A stretch of DNA of 64,000 nucleotides from assembly GCF_040359615.1 (NCBI RefSeq), contig NZ_CP132942.1:1488001-1552000 (forward strand), written 5' to 3'. Below the pieces are notes generated by a model. It saw only the letters and a program-made list of their open reading frames with translations, ran no database searches and was not told the DNA's origin. Made by a program: the position numbers and the translations under genes. Positions 34,737 through 43,215 of the stretch are shown in pieces. The stretch is from Tunturibacter psychrotolerans (GTDB lineage: Bacteria; Acidobacteriota; Terriglobia; Terriglobales; Acidobacteriaceae). Positions within the stretch are counted from its first letter, which is position 1. Every line of letters begins with the position of its first letter.

Positions 34737-35186
34737 ATGCAAAAACTGGGACGTATCTTGATGGTCGAAGACGACTCCAATGATGTCGAGCTTACCTTGA
34801 CCGCTCTGGAGGAATACAACCTCGCCAACGAAGTGGTTGTCACTCGAGACGGCGAAGAGGCTCTCGATTATCTTCATTGCCGAGGTAAATTTTCAGCGCG
34901 TTCCAATGAGAATCCCGCGGTCATTCTACTGGACCTGAAGCTGCCCAAAGTAGACGGACTCGAGGTGTTGAAGCAAGTTAAAGCCGACGAGAAGTTGAGG
35001 TATATTCCTGTCGTAGTGCTTACCTCCTCTCACGAGGAGAGGGATCTGGTGACCAGCTATAAACTTGGCGTCAACGCTTACGTCGTAAAGCCAGTCGACT
35101 TTCATCAGTTCGTCAACGCCATCAAAGAACTTGGTGCCTTCTGGGCGGTCATCAACGTTCCACCGCCCGAGAGCGTAAGTAAGTGA
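34737..35186 (+). CDS. Single-domain response regulator (Rcp1-like)
   Basis: 149 residues, receiver domain only: MVEDDSNDVELTLTAL with the acidic pair, phospho-acceptor Asp in VILLDLKLPKVDGLEVL, VVVLTSSHEE and VVKPVDF with the conserved Lys. No output domain. Such regulators pass phosphate to or from the kinase encoded just upstream. Its stop overlaps the GTG start of the next gene (GTGA), so the two are translationally coupled. Confidence 0.88.
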   Translation: MQKLGRILMVEDDSNDVELTLTALEEYNLANEVVVTRDGEEALDYLHCRGKFSARSNENPAVILLDLKLPKVDGLEVLKQVKADEKLRYIPVVVLTSSHEERDLVTSYKLGVNAYVVKPVDFHQFVNAIKELGAFWAVINVPPPESVSK

Positions 35187-37417
35187 ACACTCCTCCCTCT
35201 TTACGGATTCTCTCCCTTGAGGACGACCCCAACGACACAGAACTAATTCAGGCGGCACTCGAGGCAGAGGGCCTGACCTGCGAGATGGCAAGGGTCGATC
35301 ACGAGGCCGCGTTCCGCGCCTCCCTGGAAAAGGGCGAAATCGATCTGATCCTTGCCGATTACACGCTTCCTTCCTTTGATGGACTTTCAGCACTGAGGCT
35401 TGCGATGAGTATCTTGCCCGAAGTGCCATTCATCTTTGTCTCCGGAACACTTGGTGAAGAAGTCGCCATTGAAGCGCTGAAGATTGGTGCCACGGACTAC
35501 GTTCTCAAGACCAGACTGTCGAGGCTCGCACCGTCCCTGTTTCGTGCTCTGCGTGAAGCAAGCGGCAGGGCCGAACGCAGACAAACGGAAAAAGCGTTGC
35601 GCCGAAGTGAGACTTTCTTGGCAGAGGCACAGCGCCTGAGCCGAACAGGTAGTTTTGGTCGGAATCTGTCGACTGGAGAAGTCTTTTGGTCCGCGGAAAC
35701 GTACCGGATCTTCGAATGCGATCCGGGGATCACGCCAACCGTCGAGCTGGTGATTGAGCGAACCCATCCCGCCGATCGCGACCGGCTCAACCATGTCTTC
35801 GATCATGCCTCAGTCGACCAGGGCGACTTTGACGTCGAGCATCGGCTCATTGCGGGCGATGGATCGGTAAAGTACGTTCGTGTTGTCGCACGCATCGTCA
35901 GAGGCGACGAACCGGAAGGATTGCAAATCGTCGGCGCCGTCACTGACGTCACAGACGCTAAACGAGCCGAGGATGCGCTGCGACGGAGCGAAGCTTATCT
36001 GACAGACGCGCAAAGGCTGACTCGTACCGGGAGTTGGGCATTCGACGTGGCCACCAGGCGGGGGATTCACTGGTCACAAGAGAACTTCCGGCTATTGGGC
36101 TTCGACCCAAAAGAAGGAGTGCCGCCACACGAAAAGTTTTTTGAGCGCGTTCATCCGGACGACCGGGAAAACTACAGCAGAGCTTTCGATGCAGCCATTA
36201 CTCATCAACAACCACATCTCGATCTCGAGTACCGAGTCGTTCTGCCGAGCGGAAAAACTAGATACGTCCACTCTGTGGGTCATCCTGTCTTTGATCGATC
36301 CGGAAACTTCTGTGAATATGTCGGCACTGCGGTGGACGTGACCGAACAACACGAGGCAAGAGCAGCGCTGGAGACCGCCTTTCAAGAAATAAAAGCTCTG
36401 AGAGATCTGCTCTACAAAGAGAACATCGCCCTCCGCGAAGAAATCGTCCGAACCTCGATGTTTGAGGAGATCGTAGGCGAATCACCAGCTTTGCGGACCG
36501 TGCTCGCACGTGTCACCAAGGTAGCGCCGACCGATTCTACCGTGTTGATTACCGGCGAGACCGGTACCGGCAAAGAGCTGATTGCGCGCGCGATCCACAA
36601 ACGCTCCCAGCGCGCAGCCCGCGCCTTCGTGAGTGTCAACTGTGCCGCAATCCCCGCCTCTCTTATCTCATCGGAGTTGTTCGGCCATGAGAAGGGAGCC
36701 TTTACAGGCGCCACGCAACGCCGTTTGGGCCGATTCGAGTTAGCCGAAGGAGGCACACTCTTTCTCGACGAAATCGGGGAGCTTCCGCCCGAGACCCAGA
36801 TCGCTCTCCTGCGGGTTCTGCAGGAACGTGAGTTTGAGCGTGTTGGTGGCACCAAGGTCATCAGTGCGAACGTGCGCGTCATTGCCGCTACCAACCGCGA
36901 TCTGCAAGCCTCCATCGACGCTGGCACATTTCGCGAAGATCTGTACTATCGCTTCAACGTCTTCCCCATCGAGATGCCGGCCTTGCGGGAGAGAAGGGAA
37001 GATATCCCTCTTCTGGTCGAGTACTTTATCGATCGCTACTCCAGTAAGACGGGAAAAAAAATTCACAGCGTAGAGAAGCCGACACTTGACCGACTTAAGC
37101 AATACGCATGGCCCGGCAATATTCGCGAGCTGCAAAATGTTGTCGAACGTTCCGTGATCCTTTGTGAATCGGAAACTTTTGTCGTTGATGAAAGCTGGCT
37201 CACCGGAGGGTTTGATTCACCCGATCGAACCAGTCCAACGCACCTCAAGCTCCCCCCTTCTCAAGAGAAGAAAGCAATCGAGGCCGCGCTCGCCGAAGCC
37301 CAGGGCCGAGTGTCGGGCCCGTCAGGCGCTGCATCCAGGCTTGGCGTTCCAGCTTCAACCCTCGACTCCAAAATCAAAGCGCTCAACATCAATAAGTACC
37401 GGTTCCGAACGAGCTAG
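35183..37417 (+). CDS. Sigma-54-dependent activator with receiver and two PAS domains
   Basis: 744 residues from a GTG overlapping the previous stop. Domains: receiver (about 5-120, SLEDDPNDTEL, LILADYTLPSFDGL), PAS (about 150-260), PAS/PAC (about 275-395), short coiled coil, AAA+ sigma-54 interaction domain (about 425-650) with Walker A GETGTGKELIA, the sigma-54 contact motif GAFTGA, Walker B GGTLFLDEIGELP and FREDLYYRFNVF, and a C-terminal Fis-type HTH (GPSGAASRLGVPASTLDSKI). FhlA/NtrC-like activators drive open-complex formation at -24/-12 promoters. The double PAS after a receiver suggests integration of phosphorylation and a ligand. An inverted repeat and a -24/-12-like element lie immediately downstream. 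Confidence 0.88.
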   Translation: MNTPPSLRILSLEDDPNDTELIQAALEAEGLTCEMARVDHEAAFRASLEKGEIDLILADYTLPSFDGLSALRLAMSILPEVPFIFVSGTLGEEVAIEALKIGATDYVLKTRLSRLAPSLFRALREASGRAERRQTEKALRRSETFLAEAQRLSRTGSFGRNLSTGEVFWSAETYRIFECDPGITPTVELVIERTHPADRDRLNHVFDHASVDQGDFDVEHRLIAGDGSVKYVRVVARIVRGDEPEGLQIVGAVTDVTDAKRAEDALRRSEAYLTDAQRLTRTGSWAFDVATRRGIHWSQENFRLLGFDPKEGVPPHEKFFERVHPDDRENYSRAFDAAITHQQPHLDLEYRVVLPSGKTRYVHSVGHPVFDRSGNFCEYVGTAVDVTEQHEARAALETAFQEIKALRDLLYKENIALREEIVRTSMFEEIVGESPALRTVLARVTKVAPTDSTVLITGETGTGKELIARAIHKRSQRAARAFVSVNCAAIPASLISSELFGHEKGAFTGATQRRLGRFELAEGGTLFLDEIGELPPETQIALLRVLQEREFERVGGTKVISANVRVIAATNRDLQASIDAGTFREDLYYRFNVFPIEMPALRERREDIPLLVEYFIDRYSSKTGKKIHSVEKPTLDRLKQYAWPGNIRELQNVVERSVILCESETFVVDESWLTGGFDSPDRTSPTHLKLPPSQEKKAIEAALAEAQGRVSGPSGAASRLGVPASTLDSKIKALNINKYRFRTS

Positions 37418-37441
37418 CAGCTCCATTTTCGACATCAGCGT

Positions 37442-37473
37442 TCACGAATTTCGTGAATTCCCGAAATTCGTGA
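37442..37473. promoter_or_regulatory. 12-bp perfect inverted repeat, possible activator site
   Basis: TCACGAATTTCG (37442-37453) and CGAAATTCGTGA (37462-37473) are perfectly complementary around an 8-base spacer. It sits 25 bp after the sigma-54 activator stop and about 60 bp before a GG-N10-GC element, the usual geometry of an enhancer-binding site. It lacks a T-run, which argues against a plain terminator. Confidence 0.45.
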
Positions 37474-37514
37474 GCTTTGTAGGGACCAAACCATGATCCA
37501 TCAGCAACTTACAA

Positions 37515-37823
37515 ATGGTCGCGCGATTGCACAGTAATCCGCAAATGTTCAAGATTCGAAGATCCGAGGACAAGGATTTCGTGACCTTCGTTTTAAGTGG
37601 CCGAATCGAGGAGGAGCAGTTATCGGAGCTGCAGAAACTCCTCAAAGTCGAGCTCGGGGCCAATCCAACACCCATAGCGCTTGATTTAGGAGACGTGAAG
37701 CTAGTGGACCGAGAAGCCATAAAGTTCTTTGCCGTCTGCGAAGCTCACGGAGTAGTCATAAAAAACTGCCCGTCGTACGTCCGCGAGTGGATTGAAACAG
37801 GGAGGGGGAGCAATGAACCTTAG
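37515..37823 (+). CDS. STAS-like anti-sigma-factor-antagonist protein
   Basis: 102 residues from the ATG at 37515; ATG 37545 (MFKIRRSEDKDF) is an equally good start, and neither has a Shine-Dalgarno. FVTFVLSGRIEEEQLSEL, then IALDLGDVKLVDREAIKFF matches the STAS/SpoIIAA fold, but the usual phospho-Ser is replaced: the loop reads VDREAI rather than DSSGL. Similar orphan STAS-like proteins act as structural partners in signalling. It overlaps the following kinase gene by 11 bp. Confidence 0.65.
   Translation: MVARLHSNPQMFKIRRSEDKDFVTFVLSGRIEEEQLSELQKLLKVELGANPTPIALDLGDVKLVDREAIKFFAVCEAHGVVIKNCPSYVREWIETGRGSNEP
37516..37531 (+). promoter_or_regulatory. Possible sigma-54 (-24/-12) promoter
   Basis: TGGTCGCGCGATTGCA keeps the TGG and TTGCA blocks with exactly ten bases between GG and GC. 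The bases after TGG deviate from the CACG consensus. Transcription would start near 37542, leaving almost no leader before the ATG at 37545, which weakens the case. Confidence 0.3.
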
Positions 37824-38502
37824 CGTTGAGCAATCCATGTCTGGTCCAGCCGTCGAGACCGCCTCCGCCCGCGATGTGGTCTCGTCGATCAAGCAGCTGT
37901 TTCAAAGCCTATTCTGTCTTCTCGATCACAATCATCTCAGCCGCGAAGAACGGCAGAGTGAGCAAGCGCACATCGTACGCAAGTTTCACGACACCTTAAA
38001 CCAGAGTTTCCCCGGTGCCTCCATGCTGCTAGACGAGTCTCTTGAAACAAATTCTGTAGATCCTTTCGACAGACACTCCCTTGAGCCCACCACCATCGAA
38101 CAGTCGCTCTCCGGAGTTTTGAGAGACCTCTCGCCCGCCGGGGTTCGTTGCGAAATCTCCGTGACAGGAAAGCCAAAATCATTACGACCCGCGATCCTGA
38201 AGCAGATCACTTCGATTGGCCGGGAAGCGCTGGTCAATGCGTTGCAGCACTCCGAAGCGACCCTCATAGAAGCCGAGGTTGAGTACTCGTCTCGCAGATT
38301 GCGACTCATCGTCCGTGACAACGGCCGCGGAATTGACCCGCATATCGCGCGCTCAGGAAAGGGCTCGCACTGGGGCCTCCTCGGAATGCGTGAGCAAGCC
38401 GCAAGGATCGGCGCACAGCTCAGCATATGGAGTAGGTCCGGAGCTGGCACCGAAGTGGAAGTCTCAGTTCCGAATCACATCGTAGCCAACGCCTGCGCAT
38501 GA
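37813..38502 (+). CDS. Soluble HisKA_3-type sensor histidine kinase
   Basis: 229 residues from the ATG at 37813 with GGGGGAG upstream; it overlaps the STAS gene stop. The H box FHDTLNQSFPGASMLL matches the NarL-class HisKA_3 pattern (ELHDTLLQSF). The ATPase has N box GREALVNALQHSEA, G1 VRDNGRGIDP and G2 WGLLGMREQAARIG. No sensor or membrane segment, so it must receive its signal through a partner, perhaps the STAS protein. No LuxR-type regulator is adjacent. Confidence 0.8.
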   Translation: MNLSVEQSMSGPAVETASARDVVSSIKQLFQSLFCLLDHNHLSREERQSEQAHIVRKFHDTLNQSFPGASMLLDESLETNSVDPFDRHSLEPTTIEQSLSGVLRDLSPAGVRCEISVTGKPKSLRPAILKQITSIGREALVNALQHSEATLIEAEVEYSSRRLRLIVRDNGRGIDPHIARSGKGSHWGLLGMREQAARIGAQLSIWSRSGAGTEVEVSVPNHIVANACA

Positions 38503-38797
38503 CATTCGAGACCGTAGAGTTCGTCTGAAGAGATCTCGCTCTTTGGGCGTGATCCGAGTGCGTCCTCCTACACAGCTCTAGCGCACGAACACGAATTAAA
38601 GTTTCCACGCTCAACGTGTGTAGAAATAATGAGGCTCGGTAGTGAGCTGCTATGCAGCGACGCGAATCTAACTACTACAGGCCACACAGACACAAATCAA
38701 ACTCGGTCGAGTTGACCTCGTCTGAAGGCTGCTCAAGCTGTATAACCGACAACTGCGCAGGCTCACCTCGCACGAACCGAAACATGGAGAAGATCAA
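38503..38797. other. Intergenic region, no gene seen
   Basis: A 295 bp interval with no plausible reading frame and no recognisable RNA. It presumably carries the promoter of the hydrolase gene that follows. Confidence 0.5.
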
Positions 38798-39619
38798 TTG
38801 AATACCATTACCGTCAAAGATGGCACTACGATCTATTACAAGGATTGGGGTACAGGTCAGCCAATCGTCTTCTCACATGGCTGGCCGCTCACCGCGGATG
38901 CGTGGGACGCGCAAATGGTCTTCTTCGGCCAAAAGGGCTACCGCGTCATCGCCCATGATCGACGCGGCAACGGACGCTCCAGTCAGCCTTGGGATGGCAA
39001 TGAGATGAACACCTACGCGGATGATCTCGCCGCGTTGATCGAAGCACTTGATCTCAAAGAAGCAGTGCTAATGGGCCACTCGACCGGCGGCGGCGAGGTG
39101 GCGCGCTATCTCGGACGTCACGGAACCAAGCGTGTGTCGAAGGCAATCCTCGCCGGAGCCGTCCCCCCGTTGATGCTCAAAACAGACAGCAACCCCGGCG
39201 GACTGCCGCTCTCTGTCTTCGATGGCATTCGTGCCGGCGTCCTTGCCGATCGATCGCAATTCTATAAAGATCTCTCGCTGCCGTTCTATGGATATAACCG
39301 ACCCAATGCAAAGATCTCCCAAGGAGTTCGCGACAACTTCTGGCTTCAAGGCATGGAAGGGGCCGTCAAGAGCCAGTACGACACGGTCAAGGCATTCTCT
39401 GAGACCGACTTTACCGAAGACCTCAAGAAGATTGACATCCCCACTCTCATCCTCCACGGAGACGACGATCAGATCGTACCGATCGGCGCTGCAGGACTCA
39501 TGTCAGCCAAGATAGTGAAGAATGCAAAGCTAAAGGTCTATCCCGGCTATCCTCACGGAATGTGCCAAATACACGCGGACGAGATTAACGCCGACGTACT
39601 GGCCTTCCTCAAAGGCTGA
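38798..39619 (+). CDS. Alpha/beta hydrolase, non-haem chloroperoxidase type
   Basis: 273 residues from a TTG with GGAGA upstream. [34 protein letters not shown], nucleophile Ser in GHSTGGGE, acid Asp in [10 protein letters not shown] and His in YPGYPHGM match the cofactor-free haloperoxidase/arylesterase group. These enzymes hydrolyse esters and make peracids as a side activity; the natural substrate is unknown. It has no signal peptide, so it is cytoplasmic. It stands alone, convergent with glgP. Confidence 0.85.
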   Translation: MNTITVKDGTTIYYKDWGTGQPIVFSHGWPLTADAWDAQMVFFGQKGYRVIAHDRRGNGRSSQPWDGNEMNTYADDLAALIEALDLKEAVLMGHSTGGGEVARYLGRHGTKRVSKAILAGAVPPLMLKTDSNPGGLPLSVFDGIRAGVLADRSQFYKDLSLPFYGYNRPNAKISQGVRDNFWLQGMEGAVKSQYDTVKAFSETDFTEDLKKIDIPTLILHGDDDQIVPIGAAGLMSAKIVKNAKLKVYPGYPHGMCQIHADEINADVLAFLKG

Positions 39620-39644
39620 CGTTGAGCAGGCAGCTCCCGACGTG

Positions 39645-39686
39645 AGAGACCTGGGGCCATGCACAATCAAAGGCCATCAGGTCTCT
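39645..39686. terminator. Hairpin between convergent hydrolase and glgP
   Basis: AGAGACCTG (39645-39653) pairs perfectly with CAGGTCTCT (39678-39686), with inner GCC/GGC pairs. It lies 26 bp after the hydrolase stop and just before the end of glgP on the other strand, so it could end both transcripts. The 3' side is followed by GCTCTTTC, a weak U-rich tail. Confidence 0.45.
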
Positions 39687-39692
39687 GCTCTT

Positions 39693-42200
39693 TCATTTGC
39701 TTGCCGGAACTCCTGCTCCGATCTCAAACCGTGTAATGTTCCAGATATCTTTGCAATAATCCCGAATTGATCGATCCGAAGAAAACTGGCCCATGCGCGC
39801 AGCGTTATAGATGGACATCCTCGACCATGCCTCCGGATCACGATACATCTTGCAGACGCGATCCTGGCAGTCAACGTAGGACTGATAGTCGGCGAACAGG
39901 AGATATGGATCGCTGTTGAGCAGACTATCCACCAGCGGACGGAAGAGGCTGCCGTCGCCGCGTGAGAACCGGCCCGAACCGATACCGTCAATCACCTCGC
40001 GCAGTGCCCCATTTGATTCGTAAATCTGGTGAGGGTGATAGCCAGCAGCTTTTCTCGCCGCAACCTCTGCTGCGGTCAGTCCGAAGAGGAAGAAGTTTTC
40101 GTGCCCAACGGCATCACGAATCTCAATGTTCGCGCCATCCAGAGTCCCAATCGTAAGAGCTCCATTCATCGCGAACTTCATATTGCCGGTGCCCGAAGCT
40201 TCTTTGCCCGCGGTCGAGATCTGCTCACTCAAATCTGCCGCAGGGTAGACCAGCTGGCCGAAGGTGACGTTGTAGTCAGGAAGAAAAACCACTTTCAGCT
40301 GGCGGTTCACCTCGGGATCGTTGTTGACCACCTCGGCGACCGAGGTAATGAGTTTGATAATCAACTTCGCCATGAAGTATCCCGGCGCGGCTTTTCCGCC
40401 GAAGAGGAACGTCCGAGGTGAGATCTCCAGCGTAGGATCTTTCTTCAGGCGGTAGTACTGCGTCAGGATGTAAAGAACGTTCAGATGTTGCCGCTTGTAC
40501 TCGTGAATCCGCTTCACCTGCGCATCGAACATCGAGCTGGGATCAACCGAGACCCCAGTCTTTTCCGCAATGTACTGCGCGAGTCGAACCTTCACCGCAT
40601 GCTGCACCCCTCGCCACTCGGAGCGGAACGTGGAGTCCTCGGCATAGCGCTCCAACTGCGAGAGTTGATCGAGGTCGCCGATCCACCCCAGGCCGATCTT
40701 ACTGGTCATTAGCTCCGACTGCTCAGGATTGCTGACCGCAAGCCACCGCCGGGGCGTCACTCCGTTGGTCACGTTGATAAACTTCTCTGGCCACAGCTCA
40801 TAGAAGTCGTGAAGCACGTCGCTCTTCAGCAACTCCGTATGTAACTTTGCAACGCCGTTGATGTGCGAGCTTCCAACGCACGCGAGATAGGCCATGCGAA
40901 CATATCTCTCACCGTGCTCGTCGATGATAGACATCCGGGCCACTCGCGCCTCGTCGTTCGGGAACTTCGCCCGTACGATCGTCAGAAAGCGTGCGTTGAT
41001 CTCGTAGATAAGCTCCAGGTGGCGGGGAAGCAGCAACCCAAAGATCCGCAGGGGCCAACGCTCCAGCGCCTCCGGTAGAAGCGTGTGATTGGTGTAATTG
41101 AAAGTGTGCGAGGTGATCTCCCACGCCTTATCCCAATCGAAACCATGGATATCTACCAGCAGCCGCATCAGTTCGGCGACTCCAATCGATGGATGGGTGT
41201 CGTTCAACTGCACCGTGCACTGTTCATGAAAATTTTCAAGGGAGTGACCAGCGGTTTCATGCCGCCGAATCATGTCCTGCAGCGAACATGACGTGAAGAA
41301 ATACTGTTGCTGCAGACGAAGCTCCTTACCCCGGATCTCTTCGTCATTCGGATAAAGCACCTTGGAGATGTTTTCGGCGAAGACCTTGGCTCCGACCGCA
41401 CCCTCGTAGTCGCCGCTGTTAAAGCGGTCGAAGTAGAACGATTCGTTGGCTTCAGACCTCCACAGTCGAAGCGTATTCGCAACCCCCGAGCGATATCCCA
41501 AAATCGGCGTGTCGAACGGAACTCCCTTTACGATCTCATTGGGACTCCACAGCACCTTGTACTCCCCGAAGGAATCGGCCCACGATTGTGTGTGGCCGCC
41601 AAAGCCCACCTCAACGCACGCCTGCGGACGTCGAATCTCCCACGGATTTCCATAGCGCAGCCAATAGTCGGTCATCTCCACCTGCCAGCCATCACGAATC
41701 GCCTGGTGAAACATGCCGAACTCGTAGCGAATGCCATAGCCCATCGCCGGCACTCCCAGCGTCGCCAGCGAGTCGAGATAGCACGCTGCAAGCCGCCCAA
41801 GGCCGCCGTTTCCCAGCCCAGGCTCGCTCTCACGCCCGATCAAATGGTTGAGATCGAGATCAAGCTCGGCCACCGCCTGCCGGATCACATCTTCGATTCC
41901 GAGGTTGAGCAGGTTGTTTGCAAGGTACGGACCCATCAGAAACTCGGCCGAGAGATAGTAGACCGTGCGCACATTGTGCTTCGCATAGTCTTCCCTGGTC
42001 GTAAGCCAACGAGCTAGGATCCGGTCCCGCACGGTATACGCGAGAGCCGTGAAGTGATCCAGGTCGGTTGCGACCTCGACCCGCTTGCCGACTACATAGA
42101 AGAGATTGTCCAGAATCCCTTGCTTGAGAGCAGCGACCGTATTGCTCGTCCGCTCGTCATCCACTATCAGATCATGCTCTTTGGTTGTCTGCTTCACCAT
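39693..42200 (-). CDS. glgP: Glycogen/starch phosphorylase
   Basis: 835 residues, the normal length for GT35 phosphorylases. It releases glucose-1-phosphate from alpha-1,4-glucans. AEFLMGPYLANNLLNLG, ESEPGLGNGGLGRLAACYLDSL, NPWEIRRP, KRIHEYKRQHLNVLY and the PLP site EASGTGNMKFAMNGALTIGT (Lys in NMK) are all seen. It is transcribed alone; no glycogen synthase or branching enzyme is adjacent. Confidence 0.95.
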   Translation of the reverse strand: MVKQTTKEHDLIVDDERTSNTVAALKQGILDNLFYVVGKRVEVATDLDHFTALAYTVRDRILARWLTTREDYAKHNVRTVYYLSAEFLMGPYLANNLLNLGIEDVIRQAVAELDLDLNHLIGRESEPGLGNGGLGRLAACYLDSLATLGVPAMGYGIRYEFGMFHQAIRDGWQVEMTDYWLRYGNPWEIRRPQACVEVGFGGHTQSWADSFGEYKVLWSPNEIVKGVPFDTPILGYRSGVANTLRLWRSEANESFYFDRFNSGDYEGAVGAKVFAENISKVLYPNDEEIRGKELRLQQQYFFTSCSLQDMIRRHETAGHSLENFHEQCTVQLNDTHPSIGVAELMRLLVDIHGFDWDKAWEITSHTFNYTNHTLLPEALERWPLRIFGLLLPRHLELIYEINARFLTIVRAKFPNDEARVARMSIIDEHGERYVRMAYLACVGSSHINGVAKLHTELLKSDVLHDFYELWPEKFINVTNGVTPRRWLAVSNPEQSELMTSKIGLGWIGDLDQLSQLERYAEDSTFRSEWRGVQHAVKVRLAQYIAEKTGVSVDPSSMFDAQVKRIHEYKRQHLNVLYILTQYYRLKKDPTLEISPRTFLFGGKAAPGYFMAKLIIKLITSVAEVVNNDPEVNRQLKVVFLPDYNVTFGQLVYPAADLSEQISTAGKEASGTGNMKFAMNGALTIGTLDGANIEIRDAVGHENFFLFGLTAAEVAARKAAGYHPHQIYESNGALREVIDGIGSGRFSRGDGSLFRPLVDSLLNSDPYLLFADYQSYVDCQDRVCKMYRDPEAWSRMSIYNAARMGQFSSDRSIRDYCKDIWNITRFEIGAGVPASK

Positions 42201-42445
42201 AGCGCGCCTCGTTCCTGTGGGGTGGAGAAGTGCGAATCACGAAATCGAGCCCGGCAGAATACTTCCGCTGTGAAGACGATGCTAGAGACGCTTTTCACAG
42301 CCCGCAATAAAATCTCGCGAAAACTTACCTCATTTTTATGAAGAAGATTTCCCCGAACCCGCTGCAAAACGTACGTTCCCGTGCGATGTATTTTAGAGTC
42401 GCGTTCGCATGCAAATGATCTGCATCAAATATACTGAGTACTGGC

Positions 42446-42682
42446 ATGAGCGAAGAAAATCTCAGACAGCGGCTTGCGTACTTTCAGCAGAGGCTTGAAG
42501 AAGCCAAACGCAGACACTCCGCGAAAGAACCGCACCCGCGAAGCTTCGATGCGGGCTACACGACGGACACTTTCAAAACGTGGGCCGAGTCGATCGCTCT
42601 TATAAACGAACGACTTGCAACCATCAACGATCAGCTAAAAGTCGAAGCCCGAAAGTCTAACCCAACCCACGAAGACCTTTGA
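42446..42682 (+). CDS. Hypothetical coiled-coil small protein
   Basis: 78 residues, highly charged and helical (LRQRLAYFQQRLEEAKRRHSA at the start, ESIALINERLATINDQLKVE at the end), likely a short coiled coil. No known motif. Divergent from glgP with 245 bp between. The ATG lacks a strong Shine-Dalgarno, so expression is uncertain. Confidence 0.45.
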   Translation: MSEENLRQRLAYFQQRLEEAKRRHSAKEPHPRSFDAGYTTDTFKTWAESIALINERLATINDQLKVEARKSNPTHEDL

Positions 42683-42812
42683 GCAAAGCCGCTCACCTGG
42701 AGCAGCGACCGCAAGTCAAGACCTGCGGTGAGTTCCGGTGACCCTAGGCAACTCTTTTTCTAAAACAGTCATCCATCAACAACAGACACAAACCTTCCCT
42801 GAGGAGACCATC

Positions 42813-43004
42813 ATGGCCGAGCAAGCCTCTGCAACACATCCCCATCGACCGAAGATGGATGGATCATCTGACTCAATTTGTTTGAACTGCTTGGCGACCG
42901 TCGCTGCAAAGCACGATGCCGATCAGCCTGGCGTTTCGTTGCACCACGTCTGTCCTCCTGTCTTCTCACCCAGACGGAATGCCCCTTTACAGCAGTCGGC
43001 TTGA
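42813..43004 (+). CDS. Small CxxC protein of an acidobacterial type
   Basis: 63 residues from the ATG at 42813, with GAGGAG seven bases upstream. KMDGSSDSICLNCLATVA has a CxxC pair, and a later LHHVC gives His/Cys, so a small metal site is possible. I recall many Terriglobia small proteins sharing the DGSxDSICxxCxxTVA...HVC pattern; their function is unknown. The frame is open upstream to 42738, but the internal ATG is clearly better supported. Confidence 0.55.
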   Translation: MAEQASATHPHRPKMDGSSDSICLNCLATVAAKHDADQPGVSLHHVCPPVFSPRRNAPLQQSA

Positions 43005-43029
43005 ATCCGGACATGGGAGTCTTGCTCGC

Positions 43030-43215
43030 ACCAGGCGACTCCCAATACCACTCTGCTAAAAATAAATTTGGAATCCGTGGCGTGTTTTTCGCATCCTGAA
43101 ATGTGACGGCTAAATGACCATCTTTACCACGCATTTCACCACAACTTGACCATCAAAACACCACGTCGTTCCCTCGCATTTTTCAAAAATACCCCCCGAA
43201 AGGTGCCCCGAAAAA
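43030..43215. repeat. Degenerate AAAACACCAC-rich intergenic repeat, copy 2
   Basis: Contains CTAAAAATAAATTTGG, TGTGACGGCTAAATGACC, ACCACGCATTTCACCAC and ATCAAAACACCACGTC in the same order as related strings in copy 1 at 32395-32590. No gene is seen here. A diverged family of dispersed intergenic repeats is the simplest reading. Confidence 0.4.
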
